Assembly (NCBI RefSeq): GCF_000471905.2
Contig: NW_006499535.1
Span: 419,459 to 483,458 of the forward strand
Origin: Amborella trichopoda
Lineage: Eukaryota; Streptophyta; Magnoliopsida; Amborellales; Amborellaceae
DNA length: 64,000 nucleotides
Direction: 5' to 3'
Shown: positions 33,137 through 44,182 of the stretch, piece after piece
Layout: every line of letters starts with the position of its first letter
How positions within the stretch are numbered: position 1 is the first letter of the stretch
The notes under the pieces: model-generated
The model's database searches: none
The model's input: only the letters and a program-made list of their open reading frames with translations
Told to the model about the DNA's origin: nothing
Program-made: the position numbers and the translations under genes

Positions 33137-34973
33137 GTGGTTAGTGTTGAAGAAGATGACCCAGCCACTCAGCAGCCACGGTCCCAAGACCGTCAAGAAC
33201 TGGTCCTCACGCGATCAGCGTATAGGACACGAGTCCAGTTGGGGCATGCTGTTCCCTTGCTGATCGATATGCCACGTGCAACCCGTCAAGCCCGGAAACC
33301 CTCAAGTGCAGCTAACACTGACCTCTCTGGAGAAACATTTAGCGTAATCGTTATAAATGAGACTAATGACTCTCAGGAAGAGCGCATGAATAAATTTGAA
33401 GACATGGTGCGCGAAATGATGGAGAAGATTGCATACATGCCGTACGAGAATCAGCTAATCATGAGGTCGATTCCCATCACTCAGATGATGCACCTCTAAG
33501 GCAGCCCCTTCCCTCTGCCTCATAAGACAATTTTGTCATTCACCCCGTGTCACAAGTAGACATCGATGCTCTGGTGACCTATAGCTTAAAGAACAGACAA
33601 ATCCTTAGAACACAAGGTGCAACACCTTATCAAAAGTTGTACCCTTCATACATTGACCAGGTGTCGTTTCTCTTTGATTACAAGAAAGGGAAGTTTCCCC
33701 TGTTCAATGGAACCACCTCCCCGAATCAACATATCGCCCACTTCCAAGTAGCATGTCGAAAGGCGACAGCTAATGATAGACTCCTTCTCCGTCAGTTTAT
33801 TGAAACCCTTGATGGCCCGACATTCCAGTGGTATGCTCGGCTCCCCCCAAACTCAATACATACTTGGACAGAAATGGAGAAACTATTCCACCAGCGTTCA
33901 TATGAGGTCAAGAGATAGATTCAAACCATCAAGCTTCTCACCTTGACCCAAGATCCCGATGAGCCTATGGATCAATTTATATCAAGGTGGAGAAATTTGG
34001 CCGCTCGCCATCCCAATCTCATGCTTGAGAAGGAAGCAGTTCAAATGTGTGCGGAACATGCGACCTGAGATTGCTCTACATGTTGAGGCCTCCAATCCAA
34101 CTTCCATGTCAGAGCTGATCTCCAAGTCGGTCCACATAGAAATTTTGTCATGCCACCATGGCGGGTCTCAACAACAGTCTGCAAGCTCAAGAATTGATCG
34201 GGGCAATGGTAGCTCTCGGACTAATACTCGGGGCAACCAACCAAAAGGAGTGATCAGCACGGCTGTCACTGTAAACGATCCAAAGAAAGCTCCCTCCTAA
34301 ACTTTGAACCTCTCCAAAAGGGTAAACACAGCAAAAGCACCTCAAACAGGTACGCAACAACAGTCGTACAATCAGGTACCCCCACTTGTGAACCTTAATC
34401 GAGATGATAATTGGACCAGACATAGGAACAAGGTCTATCCCTTTGAAAAGGATTAGGTCCCTGCACTACTCCGATTGTTACTAGAACAGAACATGATCGA
34501 GCTTCTAGAGACTAAGTTCCCTGATCATGCTAGACTCGATACCCAGGCGAACTACTGTGTCTACCATCAAAGGATTAACCACCCTACAGATGATTGCTAC
34601 ACGTTGAAAGACATTATCGAGTCCTTGATTTAGAAGGGCCAGATAAAGCTTGAAGAGCTAATGAAGGCATTCAGGAAGGCAGAAGCCTCTCACGCAGTAA
34701 TAGTCCAAGTGAAAGATGAAACGCCTCATCTCCTTCACGCCTTGTTTATTATGATGCTTCAAGAAGTCCTCATCACACCAAAGCTGACAAGGCAGCCCCG
34801 ACGTCTTGCTCAGGGAACTGAGAACCATTGGTGCCCGTACCATCAGATATGGGGCCACGACTTGGGAGAATGCTCCTGTTTCCATGATATAATTGCAAAG
34901 AAAATACTGGGATGCCAAGTGTCTTGTAGCATTCGACAAAGTGATCCCCAATTCACTGCTCCACCGGTGCGAG
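33137..34973 (+). pseudogene. gag of element B, first part
   Basis: The 33137-33499 frame begins MVSVEEDDPATQQPRSQDRQ. The 33547-33918 frame (123 aa) holds the capsid core: YPSYIDQVSFLFDYKKGKFP, FNGTTSPNQHIAHFQVACRK and FQWYARLPPNSIHTWTEMEK. It is followed by PDEPMDQFISRWRNLA (about 33955) and MSELISKSVHIE within 33959-34300. The zinc-like block WCPYHQIWGHDLGECSCF lies in 34661-35008. Stops interrupt at 33497, 33916 and 34298. Compared with A, the capsid core is better kept. The gag is cut after about 34973 by D and resumes near 51380. Confidence 0.87.
34969..34973. repeat. Target-site duplication of D, left copy (GCGAG)
   Basis: GCGAG ends the gag-side flank and is repeated at 51366-51370, immediately after the other end of D. 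This proves insertion of D into B. Confidence 0.85.
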
Positions 34974-37166
34974 GGGTTAGGTGCCTCGATCTCACCTTTC
35001 AGATCTAGGTGACCTGGCAGAACGTGTCTCGGGTTTCTGGTGATCTGGCAGCACGTGTCTCGGGTATCTGGTGATCTGACAGCACGTGTCTCGGGTTTCT
35101 CGAGGGTAAGGGCAAGTATATAAATCAATGAGAGAGGAATTTTAAGTGGGTTCGAGATTACTCAGACTGGCTCGCGTGGGCGCCCTCTTAGATCATGAAG
35201 AAAGCTCCTCAGCTGCTTGATGTGGGGGTGAGACTAGCATAACAACCAGAGACTATCAACTCGAGGTGGTAGCAAGACAGGCATGGTTCTCAGGATCAGA
35301 ACGGCGACAACACTACTCGAAACCGAGATCGGCACGTCGGTGACAGGCTAGGTCAACCCTCAATCAAGTGAGAGGAGAAAGTGGTGAAGAGGAGAGAACA
35401 AGGCGACAAAATGAAAGGGAAGTCCGGGCATTAATAGGCATTCCGGTGGACAATGCAAGGAAACGACGCATCCCTTGTGGATGGCGCTAGCTCCTGACGA
35501 AGGACATGGCGATAGCTTTTCCTACATCGCACGGCGATAGGCGCAGGACGCAGGAGGAACAACATCCAGCACTGGGCACGCGGAAGAGGCTTGTGGATGG
35601 TGATAGGTGTTGCCAAAGCCTCTAACGGGGGACGATAGGTGTCGTCATCTTCTCTATACACACAGTAGAGGAAGACCCCTGCAGGTGGCAACAAGCTTTG
35701 CTGTTTGGGTTCTTCATCGAGACGTCACAGCTGCGTCTGTGGGCGGCGATAGGCAGCGTCGTCTACAAACTTCACTGGAAGAAAGAGATAGACGAATAGA
35801 AGGCGAGGGTGACTCGTGCATGGTGCTGCCATCACCATGCACAACTTGTGGGACCAAGGGATAGGCATGCACGGCACTGCCACTATCGTGCATGACCTCT
35901 ACAAGGAAATCAGATGAAGAAGAGGGAGAAGAGAGAGAAGAAGAAAAGAAAAAGAAGAGAGAGAAGGTTTACCTCAACTCTAGGGGCACCCCGATCAAAA
36001 CGTTGCTCTCACCTCACTCTCTCTCTCAAACTTGACACCACAATGGTAAGAAAGAGAAACTTGTATTAAGTGAAAACTCTCTCTTGTGTGTGTATGGCTC
36101 TATCTCTTTTTTGCGTACAATGATGGTACGTATATATAGAAGTATGCCCCAAACATGAGTGGATGATCAAAAGTAACCCTAATTTCTAAAAATCAAGATT
36201 AAATTGAATAAAATAAATTAGAAAATAGGGTTCAAATGACAGACTTTCCCCTTCCTAACAAGTCGTGGAATTTCAAAACAGTCCCTGTGTTGCCCTAGGA
36301 CTTGTGCGATCTTGCATGGCTGATCCGGGGTCATTCTGATGCCTAGTTTATTGTAAGATGACTATTTTCTTATAGGGCTTGGCATGGGGATTGATTTGAT
36401 ACCAACTTCGAGACATGGATCGTTTTTTTGGTGCACGATCATGTGACTTGAAATTATAGTAGATCTTGATAGTTTGTTTGTTCCTTGATTTTTTTTTTTC
36501 ATTTTCTTCATTGAATCACACTGAGCATGCCATTACAATCACGGGGCACTAAACACAGCTCAATTATGTGGCCGAATGAAGACTTTGTGAGTTTGGAATT
36601 TTTGTCGGAATCAAGGATTTCAGCAACGGAATTGACGGTTTGTTTGTCAGCTTTGTGTGCAGAATCTGACCGTTAATCAGGTACGAGGTTTAGGTAAGAA
36701 ATGGCTCGAGACCTTACTCTCGGAATGGAATTGGTCTCGCGTCGATCAAGGTTGCCAGCGATGTGATTTGACCACTAAAGAGTGGCACGACGCTGCTGAC
36801 TTTCTTGCACTTTTCTTCACGGATCAGCAACTTCTCTCAAGCTTTTCTTCGCGCTCGGGTATTGTCACGGGGCATGCCACACATCGAATCTCTCGTCTTA
36901 ACTAGACGAACATGCTCACTAAATATGAACACGATCTGACTTACGACGAATGAGATATTAACATCAAAAGTCATTGATTGTGATTGTCCCTTCAATTGTG
37001 TAGTGTTGCAGGTGGCCACACGGGAAGACCTTAGCAGGAGACTCTTGAGATACCTCATGAAGATCTTGGCTAGTTCTGGGGCTGTTCTGAGACCATCCGA
37101 ATTTCCACTATTTGTTAGACCTTTATTCAGTAGGGGCCACATGTTGATGAAAAATACCTTCCAACA
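34974..37166 (-). repeat. 3' LTR of D (2193 bp)
   Basis: This aligns with the 5' LTR 48758-51365 in the same orientation but lacks two blocks: about 0.2 kb matching 48990-49165, and about 0.25 kb matching the U3 part near 50975-51230. By hand, the 240 bp at 36000-36240 differ from 49950-50200 at about 20 places. It has a private 31-bp triplication at 35009-35101. Two hairpin units remain at 35816-35892. The U3 end is at 37166 ('ccttccaaca'). Confidence 0.87.
35009..35101. repeat. 31-bp triplication in the 3' LTR of D
   Basis: Three units start at 35009, 35040 and 35071 ('gtgatctggcagcacgtgtc' plus 'tcgggtttctg'). The 5' LTR of D (48790-48830) has a single unit, so the expansion followed insertion or was made during reverse transcription. 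Confidence 0.88.
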
Positions 37167-37624
37167 ACATGCCCCACCGAATGTTGTGCTTCGAGAGAAT
37201 CGAGAAGTGCAATCATTAAGGAAGTTTGAGGGATCTTTGTCAGAGTCCACACCTCAAGAAACTATATGTGGTTCTGAAGCATGAGGCCTTTGTCAAGACC
37301 TTCTCATACAAAACCAAGCCTTTTTTTAAAGCTAAATGCTATGAACCTTCGATCGGCAGTATTTGTTGCTACACCAAGTTTGCTTTTGATGCTCAAGGTA
37401 TCTCTTGTAGGTCCCGTATAGCAGGGTTCAGTCAGGGGCTTCTAACTCAACCCGAAAGTCTGGTCCCATGTAGGCTAGGGGCTTTTGGCGAAGACTACCC
37501 TGAAGTCTGTGGCAGGTTAGACCATGGCTTCGTCAGTTTCTTGCCTTTGCGATGGCTCTTAGGATTTTCAGAGGGATCGTTTGGTCATCGTCCTCACCCT
37601 CAAGGACTCTTGTTGTTTGTTAGA
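37167..37624 (-). other. Inner edge of the D 3' region
   Basis: About 450 bp next to the LTR. 'cgaatgttgtgcttcgagag' (37178-37197) also adjoins the LTR of C (23700-23720), so this is conserved internal 3' sequence and should contain the polypurine tract; 'cggtggggcatg' on minus is the best candidate. The 146-aa ORF at 37226-37666 matches nothing I recognise. Confidence 0.5.
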
Positions 37625-38090
37625 TTGGGGAGATCATATGCAACTCTCACTCCCTGTGAGCCATGAAACCGAGGAGATCTTATGAGGGCTCACTCCATGA
37701 TGAGCCATGAAACAGGGGAGATCTTATGACGCTCTCACTCCCTGATGAGCCATGAAATCAGGGAGATCTTATGAGGCTCTCACTCCTTGATGAGCCATGA
37801 AACCGGGGAGATCTTATGAGGCTCTCACTCCTTGATGAGCCATGAAACCGGGCAGATCCTATGAGGCTCTCACTCCTTGATGAGCCATGAAACCGGGGAG
37901 ATATTATGAGGCTCTTGTTCCCTGATGAGCCATGAAACTGGGGAGATCTTATGAGGCTCTCACTCCCTGATGAGCCATGAAACTGGGGAGATCTTAAGAG
38001 GCTTTCACTCCCTTATGAGCCATGAAACGGGGAAGATTTTATGAGGCTCTCACTCCCTGATGAGCCATGAAACTGGGGAGTCGGTTGAGG
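37625..38090. repeat. 45-bp tandem repeat array (D)
   Basis: About ten units of 'gatcttatgaggctctcact' then 'ccctgatgagccatgaaaccgggga' with period 45 bp (for example starts at 37720 and 37765). Units differ by one to four bases. The edges decay into unrelated sequence. Confidence 0.92.
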
Positions 38091-38429
38091 CTATGGAAGT
38101 GCATAAACCTACTTTGTCGGTTGTAGCACCCTTTCGCGAGTTTTCACTTGAGCAGGAGAAGTGGCGTCGTGAAGATGGTTTTCACCAAATTTTATTATTT
38201 CTGGGCTCTTTTACCCATGATTTGTGGTCATGTCAACCCCTTTTTATCGGTTTTTAGTCACAGTGCCCTTTTTTTTTGGGTTTTTACCATGCCTGGATTT
38301 TTCTTTCCACAGACTCATGGTTTCGTGACCATGCCCGTCCGTCATTTTTACTCATGGCGTTCCCTTGTTTAGGTGTACACCATGCCTGTTTTTTTTGAGA
38401 AGACGTGTTTTAGGGTCGTGCCTTCGAGA

Positions 38430-39660
38430 CTTATGCAAAGCCTTTTAATGTCATGCCGTCAGTATGCGCACTATAGTTTAGGGTCATACAGCGAGACCAT
38501 AGCATTAAGGAATGGTTGTCTGTAGAGGCCACAGAGTGAGTCTGATGATTACTTTGAATCACATGGAGGATGGCATGAAGTTGCCTGTGGAGAGTTGATT
38601 GGATGGTAGGTGAAAGGTGGTGACCTACTAGCTAACGACGAATATGGGTGCCAAGATGGCTAGCCGTTTGGTGAGCATGGGTAAGACTCACTAGGGGATG
38701 ATGAAAGATGGTGAAGGTGGCCCGCGCACACGGATGGGCCGGCTAGGGAAGACGTGCTTGGAGGTGCACGTAAAGGGTGTGTGCACCTAAGTATGTTCAT
38801 TGGGGAGAAGAAGAGGGTACAAGCGCATAAATGGGTCGGTTTAGGATAGCATGCATGAAAATACACAAGAAAGGGATGTGCGGTTAACGGTGGCATGTTT
38901 TAAGGTCGCGCCTCCTAGACCTAAGCAAAGCAGTTTAGCATCATGCGGCCAGGACGCACACTATGGTTTAAGGTCATATAGCTTGGACTGTGGTTCTACA
39001 GTTTTAAGTCATACAACTAGGACCGTACAGTTTAAGGTCGTGCAACTAGACTCCACTATAGTTTAAGGTCATAGAGTTTGAACCATGGCTATGCATTTTA
39101 GAGTCATGCAGCATGGACCGAGTACGAATTGCCATGTCAGTAGGGCTGCATGGGGGGTAGGTATGTGGATAACACTCTGAATCCCTAGGGATAAAGATTG
39201 TTAAGGCTATAAACATGCGTAAAGATGTAGATGAAGGTGGTGACCGTACGAGGAGTAGTAAACGGGAGAGGCTTCACCGGGGATTAGGAGGGTCAATGTG
39301 ACTCCACGGGGATAATGAATATCGGTGTGCATGGAACTCTGATAGGCCAGAGCACAGATGAACCTCACTGTGGGTTGAAGGGGTAAGAATGGCCTTAACT
39401 CTCTGAAGATGATGGGGTGAGTACGACCCTTGCATATATCTAACTCCACTGGGGGTCTAGTTGAAGTTATGCGTATGGACTACCGTGCATTACAATTTTA
39501 GGGTCTTGTAGCTCGGAGCATGGCTATGCAGTTTAAAGACATACAACTAGGACCATGCAGTATGTGGTCGAACAACTAGAGCTCCGCTACAGTTTGGGGT
39601 CATATAGTTTCGACCATGGTGTTAAGATTTTCATCGTCATACAGCCAGGATGCACACTAT
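38430..39660. repeat. Irregular ~40-bp 'aggtcatatag..ggaccatgg' repeats (D)
   Basis: Diverged monomers of the type 'gtttaaggtcatatagtttgga' occur in clusters (38400-38520, 38880-39120, 39470-39660), separated by unrelated stretches. One of these (39170-39470) carries the 'actccactgggg' boxes also seen in C. These look like the ancestral monomers of the ordered array that follows. Confidence 0.75.
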
Positions 39661-40335
39661 GGTTTAAGGTCGCACAACTGGACCATGGTCGTAAGTTTAA
39701 AGTCATGTGACAAGGACTTTATAGTTTGAGGTCATGCAACTAGACCTCTGCTATAGTTAAAGGTCATATAGTTCGGACCATGGTCCTACAGTTTTGAGAC
39801 ATGTGACAAGGACTATGGATGTGCAGTTTAGGGTCATGCAGCATGGACCGTGGTCGTAAGTTTAAAGTCATGTGACAAGGACTTGACAGTTTGAGGTCAT
39901 GCAACTAGAACTCCGCTATAGTTTAAGGTCATTTAATTCGGACTATGGTCGTATAGTTTTGAGTCATGTGACATGGACTATGGCTGTGAAGTTTAGGGTC
40001 ATGCAGCATGGACTGTGGTCGTAAGTTTAAAGTCATGTGACAAGGACTTTGAAGTTTGAGGTCCTGTAACTAGACCTCTGCTATAGTTTATGGTCATATA
40101 GTACGGACCATGGTTGTACAGTTTTGAGTCATGTGGCAAGGACTATGGCTGTGCAGTTTAGGATCATGCAGCATGGACCGTGGTCATAAGTTTAAAGTCA
40201 TGTGACAAGGACTTTGCAGTTTGAGGTCATGTAAGTAGACCTCCACTATAGTTTAAGGTCGTATAGTTCGGACCATGGTCGCACAGTTTTGAGTCATGTG
40301 ACAAGGACTATGGCTATGTAGCATGGATCGTGGCA
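39660..40335. repeat. 165-bp higher-order tandem repeat (D)
   Basis: 'agcatggac(c/t)gtggtc' recurs at 39841, 40006 and 40171 (exactly 165 bp apart) and at 40321 after a 15-bp shorter unit. Each unit is made of four ~40-bp monomers of the 'gtttaaggtcat...gga' type. Confidence 0.9.
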
Positions 40336-40499
40336 GTTGCAGTGAGGGGATGTGACTCCATGGGGGAATAGAGCTGTCACCGGAGACTGGGCTCCCCGAG
40401 GAGTGAGATTGTGATGCAGGGAATGAAGTTCCTGAAGATGAGGGACTACGGTCCGGAGGGGAGGGCCAAGGCATACGTGCAGCACTAAGTTTGGAGTGG

Positions 40500-40765
40500 C
40501 ACATGCATCAGTAAGCCTAGGTGATGAGTTAGGTCCCTTGGTGAAGCACGCAACAGTAGGCCTCGACGTTCTGTGCGATGATGATCTTTGGATGAGACGT
40601 GCTCGACGATGACCCTTGGACGAGACGCGAGACAATAATCTCTAGACGCAATGCTCGACGAAAGTTGAGGCAGTCGGTAAAAGTCTTGATGGGGTGCGCG
40701 GCACTAGCCTTCTAATGAGGCATGCGACACAAGTCTTGAAGAGGCACTCGACGATGATGCTTCAG
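40500..40765. repeat. Decayed 'ggatgagacgtgctcgacgatga' repeats (D)
   Basis: Some seven units of about 35 bp contain 'gacgatgatc(t/c)ttgga' and 'gagacgcg(a/c)gac' blocks. Strongly drifted. Confidence 0.6.
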
Positions 40766-40866
40766 GTCTCGGGCTTTGCCTGCCCCGGCTTGGTCTTATG
40801 CCATCAAGAGCTGGGGACTGGAGCATCATTATGAGTTTATCGGGGGCAGTTCTCGGTACTGCGGTG

Positions 40867-40874
40867 TATAAAAA
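40867..40874 (+). promoter_or_regulatory. TATA box of a possible antisense-ORF promoter (D)
   Basis: TATAAAAA on the plus strand lies in 'gcggtg-TATAAAAA-gggcag', about 1.3 kb upstream of the antisense ORF. The surrounding GC-rich sequence and the downstream 'gtgagggtttt' block resemble 25150-25340 of C, where TATATAAG is at 25213. It could drive antisense transcription. Confidence 0.5.
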
Positions 40875-41076
40875 GGGCAGAAACCCCAGTTTACTATTTT
40901 ACGGAAGGGTGAAACTGTAGGAAGCTTTTTAGAGAGAGAGAACTAAAGCTTTATGGTGAGGGTTTTCCATCAAGGATTTCTTCCCCAAAACTTGCAGAGA
41001 CAGGTGTTTAGGGATTTTTCTGTGGAGCTTCAAGAGGTGCAAAGCTTCGCAGCGTGCTTACGAACCTTTTCAAGAA

Positions 41077-41493
41077 GTGCAGAGACTTTCTGAGCAAGGA
41101 ATAGGGCTTCTTGGGGCCTTAGCAGGATTTGCAGAGGTGCCCTGCAAGAGTTCCAGTGCCCCTCCGGTCATTCTGCTGCTGAAGGGAAGGTCGCACAGAC
41201 TTCAAAGGGCTTTGTTATCTCTCTGGTTGTTGAAGGAGAAGGAGATGGGGCTGCATTGCGTTCACCGGAAACTTAGTGGAATTTTGGTGAGCTTTGGTGA
41301 ACTTCTAAAGTGGGAAACTAGGGAGAAGGACAATCCGCAGGGACTTAAGGGAGTTTTTTCTAGGGACTTCGGGTGGTTTTCACCAACTCCAGCAACAAGC
41401 AAAAGGTGGGAAGGATTTTCCCGGTGGGCAGGAGTGGATTCTCGACGGAGAGGGGAAACGACGGTGGAAACCTGGAGGGTCGTGGGACCATAA
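41077..41493 (+). other. 138-codon ORF between antisense TATA and aORF (D)
   Basis: This is open on plus from 41077, starting MQRLSEQGIGLLGALAGF and containing WLLKEKEMGLHC and SRDFGWFSPT. It matches no family I know and overlaps minus-strand ORFs at 41262-41531 and 41360-41740. It could be the 5' untranslated part or a first exon of an antisense transcript that leads to 42121-42834. That is inference from position only; the equivalent part of C is not open. Confidence 0.25.
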
Positions 41494-42120
41494 CGGTCAT
41501 GAAGATGGAGGGTCGTGGGGTGCCTCTGCACGCTCTCTGGCGACGTGTCCGAATTTCAAGGGTCGCACATGTGACGCTTGCTGACAGCTGGAGTGAGGCA
41601 TTAATACGCCTTAGTTCACGAGACATCGATAATCCTTGGCTAACCATGAGATGGAGATTCCTGCTTGGTAGTGACGGCGATCCCATCTCAGTGGGTAGAC
41701 AAAAATAGTCCTGCCCTTGTCTATGAGATGATGATAGCATCTTGGTGGGCAGATGGTGATAGTCTTGCCTTGGTGAGGGCAGTTTCTTCGTGGCCGTATG
41801 AATAGTTAGTTCTTTTGGATAAAATCCCTTCGACAGATTCCCTCTCGATCGGCTAAGGTCTCTAAAGCTTCCAGGGTGCAGGCTTCGTCAAACAGGGTCC
41901 TCATTGTTATTGAGGACTAAGAGCCCCTTATTATTGAGAATGTACTGCATTCCTCTCCTCAACATCCTGTCTCCGAAGGTGAGAGCAAGTACAACCTGGT
42001 AATCATGGGCAACAAGGCGATCCCTCTTGCCACCTTGAGAGGGAGCCACCACCTTTTGTTCGAAGGGAACCAATCATAGGTTTAGCCTTTGTTCATCTTC
42101 TTTTCGGGGCATGTCATTCA

Positions 42121-42834
42121 CCTTTTTGTCTGGCGCATCCGGGGAGGCTTTGTTGTATTGTAGCTCTGATGCCTTTTCTTGCACAAGTCACCAGGCTTAA
42201 TAGCCATAATGTCTCTGTAGACAACGGCCGTGATCTTCTTAGAGCCACTTATCAACTTTTCAGCCGGGCTTCTCTCTTTGAGCTGATCATGTTCCTTTCT
42301 TTGGTGAAGAGGCTGATAGACAACCTCTTAGACTTCGATGTTCCTTGTGCAGACTTGTTCAAAGCAAAAGTGATTAACATGGCTCATAAAGCTAGGGAGG
42401 TTCTGTATTTAGAAGAATCAGCTTCTATTGAGGAATATCCCTCTATCAGACCTCTACTTAGATTCTTTCCCGGGCCTTTAACTATCACAGATTCTGCGGT
42501 GGCACGCTTGGGTAACCTTAGAACCAGCCTCCTCATGCGCTAGTTCGTTCACCCTGATTTCGAGATTTTTCCTTCAGAGCTTCCTTCGATATTTAAAGAA
42601 ATCGCCTGTTTTGAAAATGAGGAGGACATGGCTATTCTTGAACGTAACATTGGTGATTTGCAAAGCTTGTTTATTGCGGTCCACGAGGTGGGAAAGAAGC
42701 CATTTTTATCTCAATTGGTGCGTGGAGAATATCCTCATTTGGTTAAAAATTTTGCACTCCTCCAGGCGGTAGCTTTGAAGGACAGGATCAAGTGGGCGCA
42801 ACAGGACCATTGTAGGCTTAGCTTTAAGATTTGA
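42121..42834 (+). pseudogene. Antisense ORF (aORF) of element D
   Basis: From the ATG at 42169 the frame runs 222 codons to a TGA at 42832, broken only by one TAG (42541-42543). It reads MPFLAQVTRLNSHN, NGRDLLRATYQLFSRA, VPCADLFKAK, EYPSIRPLLRFFPGPL, CFENEEDMAILERNIGDLQS and YPHLVKNFALLQAVALKDR. Upstream, FVWRIRGGFVVL in another frame matches the start of the A copy, so the true start may be further 5'. It faces the gag/protease frame tail to tail; the two stops are about 160 bp apart. Tat-lineage extra ORFs of this kind are known but their role is not. It is better preserved than gag or protease in D. Confidence 0.78.
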
Positions 42835-42995
42835 GCGAATATTTCTATCCGTAGCTCTTCGTACCCAAATAGTGATAGAATCCCCTTTTTTCCTTTTCAC
42901 TCATATCTGTAACCATCTTTGATTGATGAATGAAATGACTCTTTTCTCTTCTCTGTGCATGGCATGTCTTTTGTTTCCTCATTTTCTTCTTCATT

Positions 42996-43298
42996 TCATT
43001 GCTTCTGTCCTTTCATGGTTTGAGAAGAGAAAGAGTAGCCCACTCCTTTCCTCATCTTGTGGTAGCCTGTTGTGGCTTCAATGACCTTGAATGGGGGAGC
43101 AGTTGCTACCTCACCCCTGAATATTTGATTGGAGACGGGCTCATAATTCATGGTTCTAATGATTCGATGAGCGTGCTTGTTGTAAATGCTCCAATCTGGG
43201 GGATTTTTGGCTTCAATTCGAGGTGCATTGGTCTTGAGCTCGTCATCAGTCTTAGTCTCAGGGACAAACTCCTTTATGCGCTTTGAAGCGACACACAT
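42996..43298 (-). pseudogene. Post-protease spacer of D
   Basis: The 100-aa frame contains KEFVPETKTDDELKTNAPRI, PPDWSIYNKHAHRIIRTMNY and ATTGYHKMRKGVGYSFSS, ending MKGQKQ. It aligns with 17138-17509 of A. In B the same stretch leads into RT; here it stops. The region 43300-43828 upstream is acidic spacer in several frames. Confidence 0.75.
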
Positions 43299-43828
43299 AG
43301 CCTTTAGCTGATTCTAGAGGTTACGCACCCCGTTTCTCAGCTCCACAATGGGGTCTTGTCCATGAGATCCAGCTGGTTGACTCTTGTCAGCCTGTACTTC
43401 CTTGATAACCCCAGAGAAGTGTAGGACCTTCTTTTGGCTGCCAGTGAACTCCTTGTTCAAGGAGGACGGAATTTGGAGCACCTTCCATAGCAGTTGGTGC
43501 ACCAGTTCTGCCTCTAGGAGAGCGATGAGGACATCTAGAACCTTTTACTGGTCTGATATAGGAGTGACCCTTGGTGCTGGAAGGTCCACCTCTAGGGCTT
43601 CGTCTGCTCAGGGGCTACTTCTGTCTAGTCGTTTTGTTCTGGTGAATCAGAAGTAGAGGGAGAAGCTTCGTCTTCTAGAGAGGATATGACCTTGGAGAGG
43701 TGGTAAGGTATACTTGCGTGAATGGCGGTCAAAGGGAGGATCTTCCCTTGTCTTTGCTCTTCTTTGAACATATCCGTGATCATTCACCCCATATCCTCAA
43801 CGTCGTCACGAGACGAAGGTCCTGTCTC

Positions 43829-44182
43829 TCACATAGAATTTCGATCATAATCTTTTCGTCTTTCTGATGTTGGAAGGTTTGTGATATAGTACTTGACGTT
43901 GCCGTAGTGGTTTTCATCTACGGGTAACGGGCTTTCATCAACATGGACCATGTGCTGCCTTCCATCTTGGTTGCACTTGAAACCTTGGAGCATGAAAGGA
44001 TCCACCCCCTGTTCGTGAAGCCAAGGACGACCAAGTAGGATGTTGTAAGAGGTATCGATGTCGATTAGGTTGTCAGACCCTAATCCCAATAGGGTGAGAA
44101 TCCTTCTTGGGATCAGGTTAACTGTTGACCCTCCGTCCAACATGATCTGATTGAGAGGGTAGGCATGCAGTTTGCCATTCAC
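43829..44182 (-). pseudogene. Aspartic protease of D, internally shortened
   Basis: The frame shows IMLDGGSTVNLIPRRILTLL, in which DGGS stands where retropepsins have D(S/T)G(S/A). It jumps directly to IDTSYNILLGRPWLHEQGVD. In B (55388-55705) about 55 residues separate these two boxes (the flap part), so D has lost the middle of the domain without losing the frame. The protein would not be an active protease. After the PWLH box come QGFKCNQDGRQHMVH and YGNVKYYITN, as in A. Confidence 0.85.

Noticed and set aside
35431-35864. ORFs of 85-87 codons in the 3' LTR of D
   Set aside because: The 5' LTR copy (49442-49847) has different frame breaks, so they are not maintained.
37625-38090. 45-bp repeat array looked at first like a CRISPR array
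   Set aside because: Units are contiguous with no unique spacers, carry scattered changes and lie inside a plant retrotransposon.
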